A stretch of 64,000 bases of DNA from Halalkaliarchaeum desulfuricum (GCF_002952775.1 NZ_CP025066.1:1550001-1614000); one strand, 5' to 3'. Positions 7,999-16,547 are shown, counted from the first letter of the stretch. The notes: a model not told the origin generated them from the letters alone. Translations and numbers: made by a program.

Positions 7999-8331
7999 TC
8001 AGTTTCGCCGATACCCCAGCGGTCGTTTCCGGCCGACCTCGATCTCGACGTGAAGCGAGTCCGGAAAGTCCATGTGACCCACCTCCCGGGCGATGTGCTC
8101 GGCGCCGTGGATCTCCATCCGGCGGGTGTAGACGGTGTACGTCCACGGATCGAACGTCTCACCGGCGTCGAGCCGGCGGGACAGCGGCACGCGGAGTTTC
8201 TCCGGAGACGAGGAGTGTGGTCCCTTGCACTCGACTCCCTTGCGTTCGAGCATCCCTTTGATTTCCCCGACGGTGTCCTCGAGAACCGCCCTGTCGCCCG
8301 ACTGGAAGGTGAGTTTCGTGACGAAGGTCAT
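7999..8331 (-). CDS. uS10/mL48-family ribosomal-protein-like paralogue
   Basis: A 110-residue protein with the uS10 fold pattern: an N-terminal strand MTFVTKLTFQSGDRAVL, a helix with VGEIKGMLERKGVECKGPHSSSPEKLRVPL, the loop strand TYTVYTRRMEIHGAEHIAREV and a last strand SLHVEIEVG. The conserved GP-P/LP element of S10 is recognisable, but sequence and length differ from the true archaeal S10, which is encoded elsewhere in such genomes near EF-1A. It is probably an RNA-binding paralogue. The start at 8331 matches the beginning of the S10-like domain; the open frame continues upstream across the YkgJ-like gene and cannot be coding. Confidence 0.75.
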   Translation of the reverse strand: MTFVTKLTFQSGDRAVLEDTVGEIKGMLERKGVECKGPHSSSPEKLRVPLSRRLDAGETFDPWTYTVYTRRMEIHGAEHIAREVGHMDFPDSLHVEIEVGRKRPLGYRRN

Positions 8332-8378
8332 GTGCTGGAGCCTATCCGTTCCTGCGTTCCCGAACCTCAAAAACGCAT

Positions 8379-9101
8379 CTACCTGGATCCGCTCGACCCG
8401 GAACCCCCCTCGAGTGGGGTCCCGTCCGGGCGTTTCTGTCCCTCCGAGTCGTGGACCACCACCCCGTCGACGGCCGTCGGCCGATAGCTGTCGCGGACGG
8501 CGATGGCTTCCTCGAGCTCGCGGATCGCCCGCCGTTTCAGCGTTTCCGCCATCGCCTCGGCGTCCGCTCGCGAGATATCGCGTCCCAGCCCCGCACATTC
8601 GTGAGCCAGGACAGACCCGTCGCGTTCGACGACGGCCTCCTCCTCCCCCCGGTCCGACAGCACGTCCAGCGAGAACGGGTACGTCCGACACACGAGCGGG
8701 CGTGCCTCGTGGACCGTACACGCGCCGACGCCGTCCTCGTCCTTCGTATAAAAGACGCAGTCGCCGCAGCCGTCGACTGCGAGCGCCCACTCGAACGTCT
8801 CCCCGGTCGGTTCTCGGGTCGCTCCATTCGGGGCGTCGTCGCCGCCGCTCGCCACCCCGTCGATCCCGTACGGCATCGGTCTGGCGATCTCCCCCCACTC
8901 GCGGTCGCCCGTCGCCTGTAGCCGCCTGACTTCGTCGGGGAACACCGTTGCCGTGTGTGGTTCCCTGTCGACATCTGTGTCCTCGGCCGTACAGCAGCCG
9001 CCACACCGCGTGCACTCGAAGCCGATCGACTCGACGGCGTCCGCGATCCGCGCGGCGTCGAGTTCCCGGGCGCGTTCGAGATCGGCTTCGAGGGAGTTCA
9101 C
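8379..9101 (-). CDS. YkgJ-family cysteine-cluster (Zn/Fe-chelating) protein
   Basis: A 240-residue protein with the two halves of the YkgJ/UPF0153 metal-binding domain: ECTRCGGCCTAED near residue 30 and, about 100 residues later, GDCVFYTKDEDGVGACTVHEARPLVCRTYPFSLDV. The eight or so conserved cysteines suggest coordination of zinc or iron, as known for the family. No enzyme activity is established for most members. The C-terminal 80 residues, including RRAIRELEEAIAVRDSYRP, are outside the core. It follows uppS by 113 bp and precedes the S10-like gene by 47 bp on the same strand, so co-transcription of the latter two is likely. Confidence 0.83.
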   Translation of the reverse strand: MNSLEADLERARELDAARIADAVESIGFECTRCGGCCTAEDTDVDREPHTATVFPDEVRRLQATGDREWGEIARPMPYGIDGVASGGDDAPNGATREPTGETFEWALAVDGCGDCVFYTKDEDGVGACTVHEARPLVCRTYPFSLDVLSDRGEEEAVVERDGSVLAHECAGLGRDISRADAEAMAETLKRRAIRELEEAIAVRDSYRPTAVDGVVVHDSEGQKRPDGTPLEGGSGSSGSR

Positions 9102-9214
9102 GGGTGTTCAAACGACTTCACGGGTGAAAAGAGCCCCGGGAACCCGAACCGTCGGACGCGTCGGTTCGGGTCGCCGCAGCCGGCGGTGTGGCTCGGTCGG
9201 TGCCGAAACGCCGA

Positions 9215-10213
9215 TCAGTCTGCGACGTCAGTAGCGTCGTCCTCTCCGAGGGCGTTCTCGATTTCCTCTGCCTCCCTCCTGGGGAGCTGCTCCCGGAGCC
9301 GCCCCACGAGCGACCGCGCCTCGGCGAGTTCGACGACCGCGATCGCCCGGACCAGCGTCCCAGCCCGTTCGACCCGGTTTCGCCGCCAGGAACGTTCCCG
9401 CGCCTGGTAGGTCCGGATCCCCCGCAGGAAGTCGGGCTTCGAGAACGCCGGCCAGTAGGGCGTACAGAAGTAGACGGCCGCCTCGTTGCCGTTCGCGTAC
9501 CACGGCAGGAAGTTCGACGTTCGCTCGTCGCCGCCGGTCCGCACGATCAGGTCCACCTCCCGCACCGGCTCCCGGTAGAGCCGCCGTTCGATCTCCGCGA
9601 CGTCGACCGCCTCGGGAGCGAGCGTCCCGTCGTCGACCTCCGCGGCGATCTCCCGGGCAGCCCTGGTGAGTTCGTTGCGACCGCCGTACGCGAGCGCGAC
9701 GTTCAGTCGGAACTCCTCGTAGCCGGCGGTCCGACGCTCGGCGTACTCGACGGCGTCTTGCACCCGCGGGGGAAGCCGGTCGACATCGCCGATCGCGTGG
9801 ATCCGGACGCCCGTCTCGTGAACTCGCTCGGCGTCGGCGAACTCCCGGAGCTTCTCGGCGAGCAGGTCGAACAGCGGCTCCAGCTCCTCGTCGGGACGTT
9901 CGAAGTTCTCCGTCGAAAACGCGTACAGCGTGAGCTCCTCGATCCCGAGCTCCTCACACCACTCCAGCACCTGCTCGGTCGTCGACGCCCCGGCCCGGTG
10001 TCCCTCTGGCGCCTCGGCCCCCTGCTCTCGGGCGTACCGCCGGTTCCCGTCCTGGATAACCGCCACGTGGGTTGGCACCTCGTCGATCTCCCGACGGAGC
10101 AACCGCTCGTAGGCGCGCTCGTACGTCCGCTCGAACGGCCGAAGCAGCCGATTTCGGACGTTGGATCGGGAGAGGCGCCCCCCTCCGAGTCGCTTCCGGA
10201 GGCCGCGGAACAT
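9215..10213 (-). CDS. uppS: Isoprenyl (undecaprenyl-type) diphosphate synthase, cis-prenyltransferase
   Basis: A 332-residue cis-prenyltransferase that adds isopentenyl units in Z configuration to make the polyprenol (dolichol-type) lipid carrier used for archaeal N-glycosylation. Family motifs are clear: HVAVIQDGNRRYA with the Mg-binding D55, LYAFSTENFERP, the long central helix, and the conserved block RTGGDERTSNFLPW followed by FCTPYWPAF. The N-terminal 45 residues are a basic membrane-proximal extension. The ATG at 10213 was chosen because the family alignment starts shortly after and a TATA-like CACATATTC lies about 25-30 bp upstream; the open frame extends far further but would overlap the divergent dehydratase gene. 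Confidence 0.93.
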   Translation of the reverse strand: MFRGLRKRLGGGRLSRSNVRNRLLRPFERTYERAYERLLRREIDEVPTHVAVIQDGNRRYAREQGAEAPEGHRAGASTTEQVLEWCEELGIEELTLYAFSTENFERPDEELEPLFDLLAEKLREFADAERVHETGVRIHAIGDVDRLPPRVQDAVEYAERRTAGYEEFRLNVALAYGGRNELTRAAREIAAEVDDGTLAPEAVDVAEIERRLYREPVREVDLIVRTGGDERTSNFLPWYANGNEAAVYFCTPYWPAFSKPDFLRGIRTYQARERSWRRNRVERAGTLVRAIAVVELAEARSLVGRLREQLPRREAEEIENALGEDDATDVAD

Positions 10214-10342
10214 GTACCCTCCTGCGACCGCCCCGAATATGTGCCTTCTGGAACCAATCGGTCCGTCGACGGAACGAAGCCGAAGGGAAGGAAACCGAAC
10301 GCCCGGGAAAACTGTTAACCAGTCGCACAACGTGCATCCACC

Positions 10343-10642
10343 ATGCCCGAACTGCTTTCCGACGAAGAGATACGGCGTCGACTCCCCGACGGCTGGGAGC
10401 GGGACGGCGACGAGATCGTTCGCGAGTACGGCTTCGACGACTACCTCGAAGGCGTCGCGTTCGCGGGGGAGGCCGGCGAGATCGCACAAGAGGAGTTCCA
10501 CCACCCGGAGATGGTGATCCGGTACAAGGAGATCGAAGTGCGGTTTACGACCCACGACGCCGGGGGGATCACCGAGCGCGATCTGAACCTCTCGGAGGCG
10601 TTCGACGAACTGTTCGAAGACGAGTTCGGCGGCGGTGCCTGA
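10343..10642 (+). CDS. Pterin-4a-carbinolamine dehydratase
   Basis: A 99-residue protein of the PCD/DCoH family, which dehydrates 4a-hydroxytetrahydropterin in pterin recycling. The active-site signature is present as EEFHHPEMVIRYKEIEVRF with H53 and H54, then TTHDAGGITERD carrying the third histidine (H71) and the conserved aspartate. The length agrees with the family. A TATA-like element (GTTAACC) about 28 bp upstream of the ATG suggests leaderless expression. The LWR-salt gene follows 12 bp later, so the two are probably one transcription unit. In archaea without aromatic amino acid hydroxylases the physiological substrate of this family is uncertain. Confidence 0.93.
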   Translation: MPELLSDEEIRRRLPDGWERDGDEIVREYGFDDYLEGVAFAGEAGEIAQEEFHHPEMVIRYKEIEVRFTTHDAGGITERDLNLSEAFDELFEDEFGGGA

Positions 10643-10654
10643 CGGACGCCAGCG

Positions 10655-11020
10655 ATGCACGCCGAGTACGTCTTCCGGGTTCGGTTTCGGCTCGACGCCC
10701 GGCGAGTGCGGACGGAGCCGGAGACGTTCGAGACGATCGTTCGCTTGCCCGCAGAGCCGCCCGGCGCCGACGGCTGGCTGTTCTTCCGGAACGCGCTGTG
10801 GCGGGGGGAAGTAAACGACGACGCGTACGCCCGTGAGCTCGCGAGCGACTGGCTCGACGTTCCGGTGGAGGACGTGACCTTCCGGGAGTTCGAGTGCGAC
10901 GAGGCGTATCGCGAGGCCATGGAAACCGAGATCGGGCGGGACCTCGGGACGTTCAACGCCGACTCGGTCGAGGAGGTGTTTCACAAGTACTTCGGAAGCT
11001 CGATCCGGCTACAGTCGTGA
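10655..11020 (+). CDS. LWR-salt protein (haloarchaeal family of unknown function)
   Basis: A 121-residue protein of a family restricted to halophilic archaea and named for the conserved LWR tripeptide, seen here in FFRNALWRGEVND around residue 48. The protein starts with a beta-rich segment (YVFRVRFRLD), contains no cysteines that would suggest metal binding, and ends FHKYFGSSIRLQS. No reaction or partner is known to me. It sits 12 bp after the pterin dehydratase and 39 bp before moeA, in a run of cofactor-related genes, but this positional association does not establish function. Confidence 0.8.
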   Translation: MHAEYVFRVRFRLDARRVRTEPETFETIVRLPAEPPGADGWLFFRNALWRGEVNDDAYARELASDWLDVPVEDVTFREFECDEAYREAMETEIGRDLGTFNADSVEEVFHKYFGSSIRLQS

Positions 11021-11059
11021 ACCGGCCAGCCTTTTACCGCCTGCGACAAAACCCGAGGT

Positions 11060-12343
11060 ATGACCCACGACCGACAGGAGTCCGGGTTCAAACACCGCAC
11101 CCGGGTCGCCGACGCCCTCGCTGCGATCCGGGAGGCCGCGACGCCGCACAGCCGGACGGAACGCGTCGCCGTCGCCGACGCCGACGGACGGACCGTCGCC
11201 GAGACGATCACGGCACCCAACCCCGTCCCCGGCTACGATCGGGCGGCCATGGACGGCTACGCCGTCCGGGCGCGTGACACATTCGGCGCCTCCGAACGGT
11301 CCCCGAGCGTGCTCACTCCGACCGAGGATCGCGTCGGCCCCGAGGAAGCCGCACGCGTCCACACCGGCAGCGACCTCCCGGCGGGCGCCGACGCGGTCGT
11401 GATGATCGAACAGGTCGAGGAGCTCGACTTCGACGGCGACGACGAGATCGAAGAACTCGAGGTGTTCGACGCCGTCGCGGAGGGGGAAAACGTCGGCGAC
11501 GCCGGCGAGGACGTCGCCGAGGGACAGACCCTCTACGAGCCGCGCCACCGGTTCCGGCCATCCGATCTCGGCCTGCTCAAGTCCGTCGGCCTGGAGGAAG
11601 TCACCGTCTACGAACACCCGAGCGTCGCCGTGCTCCCCACCGGCGAGGAGCTCGTGCAGTCGGATCCGGGACCGGGCGAGGTGATCGAGACGAACGGCCT
11701 CACCGTCACCCGCCTTGCCGAACGGTGGGGCGGCGACGCGACCTACCGCGAAATCGTCACCGACGACGAGGACGCCCTCCGAAACGCCATCGAACGCGAT
11801 CTGGATCACGATGTCGTCGTCACCACCGGCGGCTCGTCGGTGGGGGAACGCGACCTCGTTCCCGACGTCGTCGACGGGATCGGCGAGGTGCTGGTCCACG
11901 GCGTCGCGCTCAAACCGGGCCATCCCGTGGCGCTGGGCGCCGTCGAGGACACGCCGGTGGTGATGCTCCCCGGCTATCCCGTCGCCTGCATCGTCAACGC
12001 CGTGCAGTTCCTCCGGCCGGTGCTCAAAGACGTCGGCGCGATGCCGCTGCCGCCTCATCCGACCCGGACTGCACGCCTGACGCGTAAGATCCCCAGCGAG
12101 CCCGGAACCCGTACGTTCGCCCGGGTCAGGCTGGAGGTGGATCCGGACGACCGGAACGCCGACGACACCGGCAGCGAGGACGGGGAGAACCCGTCGTTCG
12201 CGGCGACACCTACCCGCGCCTCGGGATCGGGGGTGCTCTCCTCGGTCGCGCTTGCGGACGGCTGGGTCGTCGTCCCCGAACCCGTGGAGGGGTTCGACGC
12301 CGGCGAGGTCGTGACTGTCGAGGTGTGGGAGGGATCACAGTGA
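11060..12343 (+). CDS. moeA: Molybdopterin molybdenumtransferase MoeA
   Basis: A 427-residue MoeA protein that inserts molybdate into adenylylated molybdopterin to form molybdenum cofactor. The MoeA N-terminal signature PNPVPGYDRAAMDGYAVRA is at about residues 53-71. The MPT-binding MogA-like domain shows the strand PSVAVLPTGEEL, TTGGSSVGERD and GVALKPGHPVALG followed by the conserved LPGYPVACIVNA. The C-terminal domain IV has an acidic insertion (DDRNADDTGSEDGEN) as is common in halophiles. The stop overlaps the GTG start of a second MoeA by four bases (GTGA), so both are translated from one mRNA. Confidence 0.94.
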   Translation: MTHDRQESGFKHRTRVADALAAIREAATPHSRTERVAVADADGRTVAETITAPNPVPGYDRAAMDGYAVRARDTFGASERSPSVLTPTEDRVGPEEAARVHTGSDLPAGADAVVMIEQVEELDFDGDDEIEELEVFDAVAEGENVGDAGEDVAEGQTLYEPRHRFRPSDLGLLKSVGLEEVTVYEHPSVAVLPTGEELVQSDPGPGEVIETNGLTVTRLAERWGGDATYREIVTDDEDALRNAIERDLDHDVVVTTGGSSVGERDLVPDVVDGIGEVLVHGVALKPGHPVALGAVEDTPVVMLPGYPVACIVNAVQFLRPVLKDVGAMPLPPHPTRTARLTRKIPSEPGTRTFARVRLEVDPDDRNADDTGSEDGENPSFAATPTRASGSGVLSSVALADGWVVVPEPVEGFDAGEVVTVEVWEGSQ

Positions 12344-14316
12344 GCGACCGAAAGCAGTTCCGCGACCTCGCGACGCCCGAAGCGGCGAGGGAGGCGATCG
12401 CGTCGCTCGAGTTGACCGGCGAACCGGAGTCAGTCCCCCTCACGGAGGCCCGGGGGCGGGTGCTCGCAGAACGGATCGACGCGGGACGCGACGTTCCGGG
12501 CTTCGACCGGGCGTCGATGGACGGCTACGCCGTCCGTGCGCGCGACACCTTCGGCGCCGACGAGGCGGAGCCGGCGGTGCTCGCTCGGGTCGGCGAGGTC
12601 CACGCCGGCGAGGAGCCGGACGTGAGCGTCGATCCGGGCACCTGCGTCGAGATCTCCACCGGGGCGGTGATGCCCGACGGTGCCGATGCCGTCGTGATGG
12701 TCGAACGGACGGATCCGGCGGATGCCGTCGGCGAAGGCGACGGCGAGGGTGAAAACGACAGCGACGGCGACCGGATCGCGATCAGGACCACCGTCGCCCC
12801 TGGCGATCACGTGATGCTCGCGGGCGCGGACATCGCCGCCGGCGCACGCGCGCTCGGGCCCGGAACGCGGCTCACGCCCAGGGAGATCGGACTGCTGTCG
12901 GCGCTGGGCGTCGAGGAAGTCCCCGTCCGGGGTCGGCCGACGGTCGGCATCGTCTCGACCGGTGACGAACTCGTCAGACCCGGCGAGCCGCTTTCAGACG
13001 ACCGTGGGGAGATCTACGACGTCAACAGCTACACGATCGCCTCGGCGGTCGAAGAGGCGGGCGGAAGCGCGGAGCTGTATCCACACGTCGGCGACGATTA
13101 CGAGGAGATGGAGCGGCTGCTCTCGCGGGCGGCCGACGAGTGTGACCTGGTCGTCTCCTCGGGATCGACCTCCGCAAGCGCCGTCGACGTCATCTATCGG
13201 GTGATCGAACGCCGGGGGGAGCTCCTGTTGCACGGCGTGGCGGTCAAGCCGGGCAAGCCGATGCTCGTGGGGCGGCTGGACCGCGAGGACGGCGGCGAGT
13301 CCGCCTACGTCGGGCTTCCCGGCTACCCCGTTTCGGCGCTGACCATCTTCCGGACGTTCCTCGCCCCGGCGCTGCGCGAGGCCGCCGGCCTCCCGGAGCC
13401 GGAAACCGCGACCGTCTCCGGCCGGCTGGCCGTCGAACAGCGTCACGGCGAAGGACGGCTCCGCTTCCTCCCGGTCGGACTGCTCGAGGCCGGAGGGGAC
13501 ACGGAAACCGTGGTGGGAGATGGATATCCTCTCGTCTACCCGGTCGACAAGGGCTCGGGGGCGACGACGAGCCTCGTCGAGGCCGACGGGGTGGTTGCGA
13601 TCGATCCCGACACGGACTACCTGGACGCCGGCGAGCGCGTCGAGGTCGAGTTGTTCTCCCCGGACGTCCGCCCGCCGACGCTTCTGGGCGTCGGGGAGGA
13701 CGACCCAGCGCTCAACCGGCTGCTGGACGGGCTCGACCGGCCGCGGTATCTCCCGGTCGGCACACGGGAGGGCGTTCGGCGGCTCCGTGACGGGCTGCCG
13801 GACGTGGCCGTGACCGCCGGCCCGGTGCGCCGGTCGGTCGAGGCCGTCGACCTCGGCGGATGGACGCGAGAATGGGGACTGGTCGTCCCCCGGAACAACC
13901 CGGACGACGTACAGGGACTCGTGGACCTCATCGAACGGGAGCTCCGGTTCCGCAACCGGACGAGCGACGCCGGGCTGCGAACCGCTCTCGAAGCCGAGAT
14001 CGAGTCGCTCGCCGACGAACGCGGGATCGACCGGGAGGAAGCCATCGACGCGATCGACGGCTACGGGCTCGAATCCCGGGCGTTCGAGAGTCCGGCCCGG
14101 GCGGTCGCCGGCGGCGACGCCGACGTCGGGCTCGGGCTCCGGGCGACCGCGACGGAACTGGAACTCGGGTTCGTTCCGATCGGCATCCAGGAGGTCCGCG
14201 TTCGCGCGAACCCCGAGCGGACGGAAAAGCCGAGCGTCGCCCGGCTCGAGTCTGCTCTGGCAGCGGACGACCACCTTCTCGGCCTCGACGGGTTCGATTC
14301 CACGGGCGGCTCATAA
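12340..14316 (+). CDS. MoeA paralogue fused to a periplasmic-binding-protein-like domain
   Basis: A 658-residue two-part protein. Residues 1 to about 405 are a second MoeA with GFDRASMDGYAVRA, the strand TVGIVSTGDEL, VSSGSTSASAVD, GVAVKPGKP and LPGYPVSALTIF. From about 440 a type 2 binding-protein-like domain (PBP-like/LysR-substrate type) follows: LGVGEDDPALNRLLDGL, VTAGPVRRSVEAVDL, and DADVGLGLRATATELELGFVPIG. Such fusions are known in archaea and some bacteria and are thought to sense molybdate, tungstate or another ligand, but this is unproven. The start is GTG at 12340, overlapping the upstream moeA stop, chosen over an ATG five codons earlier because of the coupling overlap. Confidence 0.9.
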   Translation: MSDRKQFRDLATPEAAREAIASLELTGEPESVPLTEARGRVLAERIDAGRDVPGFDRASMDGYAVRARDTFGADEAEPAVLARVGEVHAGEEPDVSVDPGTCVEISTGAVMPDGADAVVMVERTDPADAVGEGDGEGENDSDGDRIAIRTTVAPGDHVMLAGADIAAGARALGPGTRLTPREIGLLSALGVEEVPVRGRPTVGIVSTGDELVRPGEPLSDDRGEIYDVNSYTIASAVEEAGGSAELYPHVGDDYEEMERLLSRAADECDLVVSSGSTSASAVDVIYRVIERRGELLLHGVAVKPGKPMLVGRLDREDGGESAYVGLPGYPVSALTIFRTFLAPALREAAGLPEPETATVSGRLAVEQRHGEGRLRFLPVGLLEAGGDTETVVGDGYPLVYPVDKGSGATTSLVEADGVVAIDPDTDYLDAGERVEVELFSPDVRPPTLLGVGEDDPALNRLLDGLDRPRYLPVGTREGVRRLRDGLPDVAVTAGPVRRSVEAVDLGGWTREWGLVVPRNNPDDVQGLVDLIERELRFRNRTSDAGLRTALEAEIESLADERGIDREEAIDAIDGYGLESRAFESPARAVAGGDADVGLGLRATATELELGFVPIGIQEVRVRANPERTEKPSVARLESALAADDHLLGLDGFDSTGGS

Positions 14317-14388
14317 CGAGGCTTCCGGTCGGTTCTGCGGCGGTACAACTATTAGGAACGATGCCCACGCGAACGGTAGAGGTCTGCT

Positions 14389-14790
14389 ATGGAAATCTCC
14401 GATAACCTGCTTTGTCTGTTCAGTGCTGAACTGCGCGAGAAGGGAGACAGCTACGTCATCGAGGTACCCCGTCGCGAGATCGAGACCGGGTCGCTCTCGG
14501 CAGGGGACACCTACCGGGTCGCGCTCATCGCCGGACAGGCAGAAACCGACGAACCGTCCGAGTCTTCGACTGCCGACCGCGGCGATGGCCCGCAGCCACC
14601 CGTCGAACCGGGCGAGATCCGCTACGTCGAAATAGAGGATCTCGGGAAACAGGGGGACGGAATCGCCCGCGTCGAACGAGGCTACGTCATCATCGTTCCC
14701 GGCGCCGACGTCGGCGAACGCGTCAAGATCGAAGTGACCGAGGTCAAGTCCAACTTCGCGGTCGGCGAAGTCATCGAAGAGGACCTCTAG
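14389..14790 (+). CDS. TRAM domain RNA-binding protein
   Basis: A 133-residue protein. The N-terminal 40 residues (MEISDNLLCLFSAELREKGDSYVIEVPRREIE) form a short module common to haloarchaeal TRAM proteins. An acidic linker (about residues 50-72) leads to a TRAM beta-barrel from about 75 to 133 with YVEIEDLGKQGDGIARVERGYVIIVPGADVGERVKIEV, the typical KQGDGIAR signature. Archaeal TRAM proteins bind RNA and some act as RNA chaperones. A TATA-like ACTATTAGG lies about 35 bp upstream. It is convergent with the DUF7311 gene, with stops only three bases apart. Confidence 0.88.
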   Translation: MEISDNLLCLFSAELREKGDSYVIEVPRREIETGSLSAGDTYRVALIAGQAETDEPSESSTADRGDGPQPPVEPGEIRYVEIEDLGKQGDGIARVERGYVIIVPGADVGERVKIEVTEVKSNFAVGEVIEEDL

Positions 14791-14793
14791 CAT

Positions 14794-15270
14794 CTAGCCC
14801 TCGCCCCCGCGTCGACCGACGATCACGGCGGGCCGACCGTCCCCGATCCGGACGTACGCGAGAGACAACCGGTGTTTCCCGGGACCGAGCACGAGCGGCC
14901 CGTCGAGCGTTCTGAGGCGTGGACCGTCGGCCGGGAGCTGCCGTACTTGCCCGTCCGGTAGACGATAGCTCGCCTGCACCGGCGGACACTCCCTCACCGG
15001 AACCGAAACCGGACAGCCGATGCGAACGCGATCGATCCGTGCGCTCGCGAACCCGCCGTCGGGAACCGTCACGGTCGCGGGGACGCGTCCGGCTCGATCG
15101 ATCCCGCCGGCCGCCGTCGACGACGACGCGAGCCCCGCGGCGGCCCGCTCGAGCCGGTCGATCTCGCCCTCGAGTTGCGTCACAGAGCGCTCCGGCTCCG
15201 TCGTCGAAAGCGCCCCCGTGGCGACCCCGACGAGCGCGACCGCAAGTACGATCGAAACCACGGGCCGCAC
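14794..15270 (-). CDS. Exported or membrane-anchored haloarchaeal protein (DUF7311-like)
   Basis: A 158-residue protein with a hydrophobic N-terminal segment (VVSIVLAVALVGVATGALSTT, about residues 4-24) consistent with a signal anchor, then a short coiled-coil stretch (VTQLEGEIDRLERAAAGL) and a beta-rich domain with two cysteines (IGCPVSVPVRECPP). It resembles DUF7311, which in many haloarchaea lies beside a coiled-coil DUF7310 gene and secretion/pilus ATPase genes. Here DUF7310 is immediately upstream, while the ATPase pair is about 7 kb away. A role in a surface-assembly system is therefore only suggested by association. Confidence 0.65.
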   Translation of the reverse strand: MRPVVSIVLAVALVGVATGALSTTEPERSVTQLEGEIDRLERAAAGLASSSTAAGGIDRAGRVPATVTVPDGGFASARIDRVRIGCPVSVPVRECPPVQASYRLPDGQVRQLPADGPRLRTLDGPLVLGPGKHRLSLAYVRIGDGRPAVIVGRRGGEG

Positions 15271-15274
15271 GGGT

Positions 15275-15505
15275 TCACTCCTCGTCGAGCCGTCGTTGAA
15301 GCCGCTCTGCGGTCGCGAGCGCTAGATCCGCCCGGCGCTCGACCTCCCGATCGACACTTCGAACGCTCCCCGCGTAGCCCCGAAGTGCTTCGGTGGCCGC
15401 CTCGAGTTCGGCCACGCGGGACTCCAGTTTCGCGATCTCGTCTGCGATCCCGTCGGTTCCGCCTTCGACTCGGCCGCGTTCGGACCCGTTTTCGTGCGTC
15501 GACAT
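15275..15505 (-). CDS. Small coiled-coil protein (DUF7310-like)
   Basis: A 76-residue protein. After a polar start (MSTHENGSERGR) it is a continuous heptad coiled coil, IADEIAKLESRVAELEAATEALRGYAGS, then VERRADLALATAERLQRRLDEE. It resembles the haloarchaeal DUF7310 family. The gap to the DUF7311 gene is four bases, so they form an operon. The ATG at 15505 was preferred to one 30 codons upstream because the latter would add a Trp/Cys-containing stretch unlike the family and would reach to within 28 bp of the divergent dihydropteroate synthase-like gene. Confidence 0.68.
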   Translation of the reverse strand: MSTHENGSERGRVEGGTDGIADEIAKLESRVAELEAATEALRGYAGSVRSVDREVERRADLALATAERLQRRLDEE

Positions 15506-15623
15506 GATCCGGGGACGGCTGGTGCGGCACCACTGATAAACCTCCGGACGCGTCGGGGTATGACCGACCACCGTGATCCACCGGATCGTCAACACTTAAT
15601 CCGTTCGTTACCACATACCACTC

Positions 15624-16547
15624 ATGCGAACGGTCCACGCGGCCGGCCTCCCGATCGGCGACAGATTTCCACCGCGGATCATGGGCGTGTTGAACGTGAG
15701 CGACGAGTCGCCGTACGATCCCTCCGTTCACGACGATCCGGAACAGGCGGCCGCATACGTGGACGAACAGTTGATCGACGAGGGCGCCGACATCGTCGAC
15801 GTGGGGCTCGAGTCCGCGAACAAGCGGTTCGACGTGCTCACGGCGAACGAGGAACTCGACCGACTCGACGCCGCCATCGAGGCGATCGAATCGGTGAGCG
15901 GCGACGCCGTCTTCTCGATCGAAACGCGGTACTCCGAGGTGGCCGACGCCGCCCTGAACCGGGGATTCGACATGGTCAACGACGTCTGTGGCTTCGCGGA
16001 TCCGGAGATGCCGGAGGTGTGTCGCGAACACGACGTCGCCGTCTGCAAGATGGCGAGCCCGCCGGACCTCGCCCGTCCGGGGGCCGTCACGGACGTCGAC
16101 TGGACGCAGGCGCGGTCGCCCGAGTGGGAACGGCAGGCCGACTACGTCGATCGGGTGTACGAGGCGTTGAAACAGAACGGGCTGACCGACAAAACCATCG
16201 TCGATCCCGCGTTCGGCGGCTGGAGCGAGGAGAAGACGATCGAGGACGACCGGGAGACGTTCCGCCGTCTCGGGGAGTTTCGTGGGCTCGAACGGCCGAT
16301 GCTGGTGTCGATCAACCGGAAGAACTTCCTTCGACACGTCGCCGATCGATCGACCGAGGAGGCGCTTCCGGTGAGCCTGGCGGCGACCTCGATGGCCGTC
16401 GAGCGGGGCGCCGATGTCGTCAGGACACACGACGTGGCCGAGACCCGCGACGCCGCGCTGATCGGCCACGAGTTCGGCGAGCGCGATGCGAGGTGGGGGA
16501 CAGATCCGGACGCGGCAATCGAGGAGACGGAGGCGAGAACCGACTGA
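15624..16547 (+). CDS. Dihydropteroate synthase-like TIM-barrel protein with altered substrate loops
   Basis: A 307-residue protein with the DHPS/pterin-binding TIM-barrel order: IMGVLNVSDESPYD (N24, the metal-site asparagine), SIETRYSEVADAAL, MVNDVCGF, SINRKNFL with the catalytic-region lysine, and VRTHDV. However, the loop-2 motif that is STRPG in true folate DHPS reads GLESANKRFD at residues 61-70, the pterin-pocket Asp of SIDT is Glu (SIET), and the DPGxGFGK loop reads DPAFGGWSEEKT. It may make a pterin conjugate with a partner other than p-aminobenzoate. The stop overlaps the ATG of the next gene (TGATG), so the two are translationally coupled. A TATA-like ACTTAATC sits about 28 bp upstream. 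Confidence 0.78.
   Translation: MRTVHAAGLPIGDRFPPRIMGVLNVSDESPYDPSVHDDPEQAAAYVDEQLIDEGADIVDVGLESANKRFDVLTANEELDRLDAAIEAIESVSGDAVFSIETRYSEVADAALNRGFDMVNDVCGFADPEMPEVCREHDVAVCKMASPPDLARPGAVTDVDWTQARSPEWERQADYVDRVYEALKQNGLTDKTIVDPAFGGWSEEKTIEDDRETFRRLGEFRGLERPMLVSINRKNFLRHVADRSTEEALPVSLAATSMAVERGADVVRTHDVAETRDAALIGHEFGERDARWGTDPDAAIEETEARTD

Noticed and set aside
10214-10984. An open frame that would extend UppS to 589 residues
   Set aside because: It runs across the divergent pterin dehydratase and the LWR-salt gene, and family similarity starts only after 10213.
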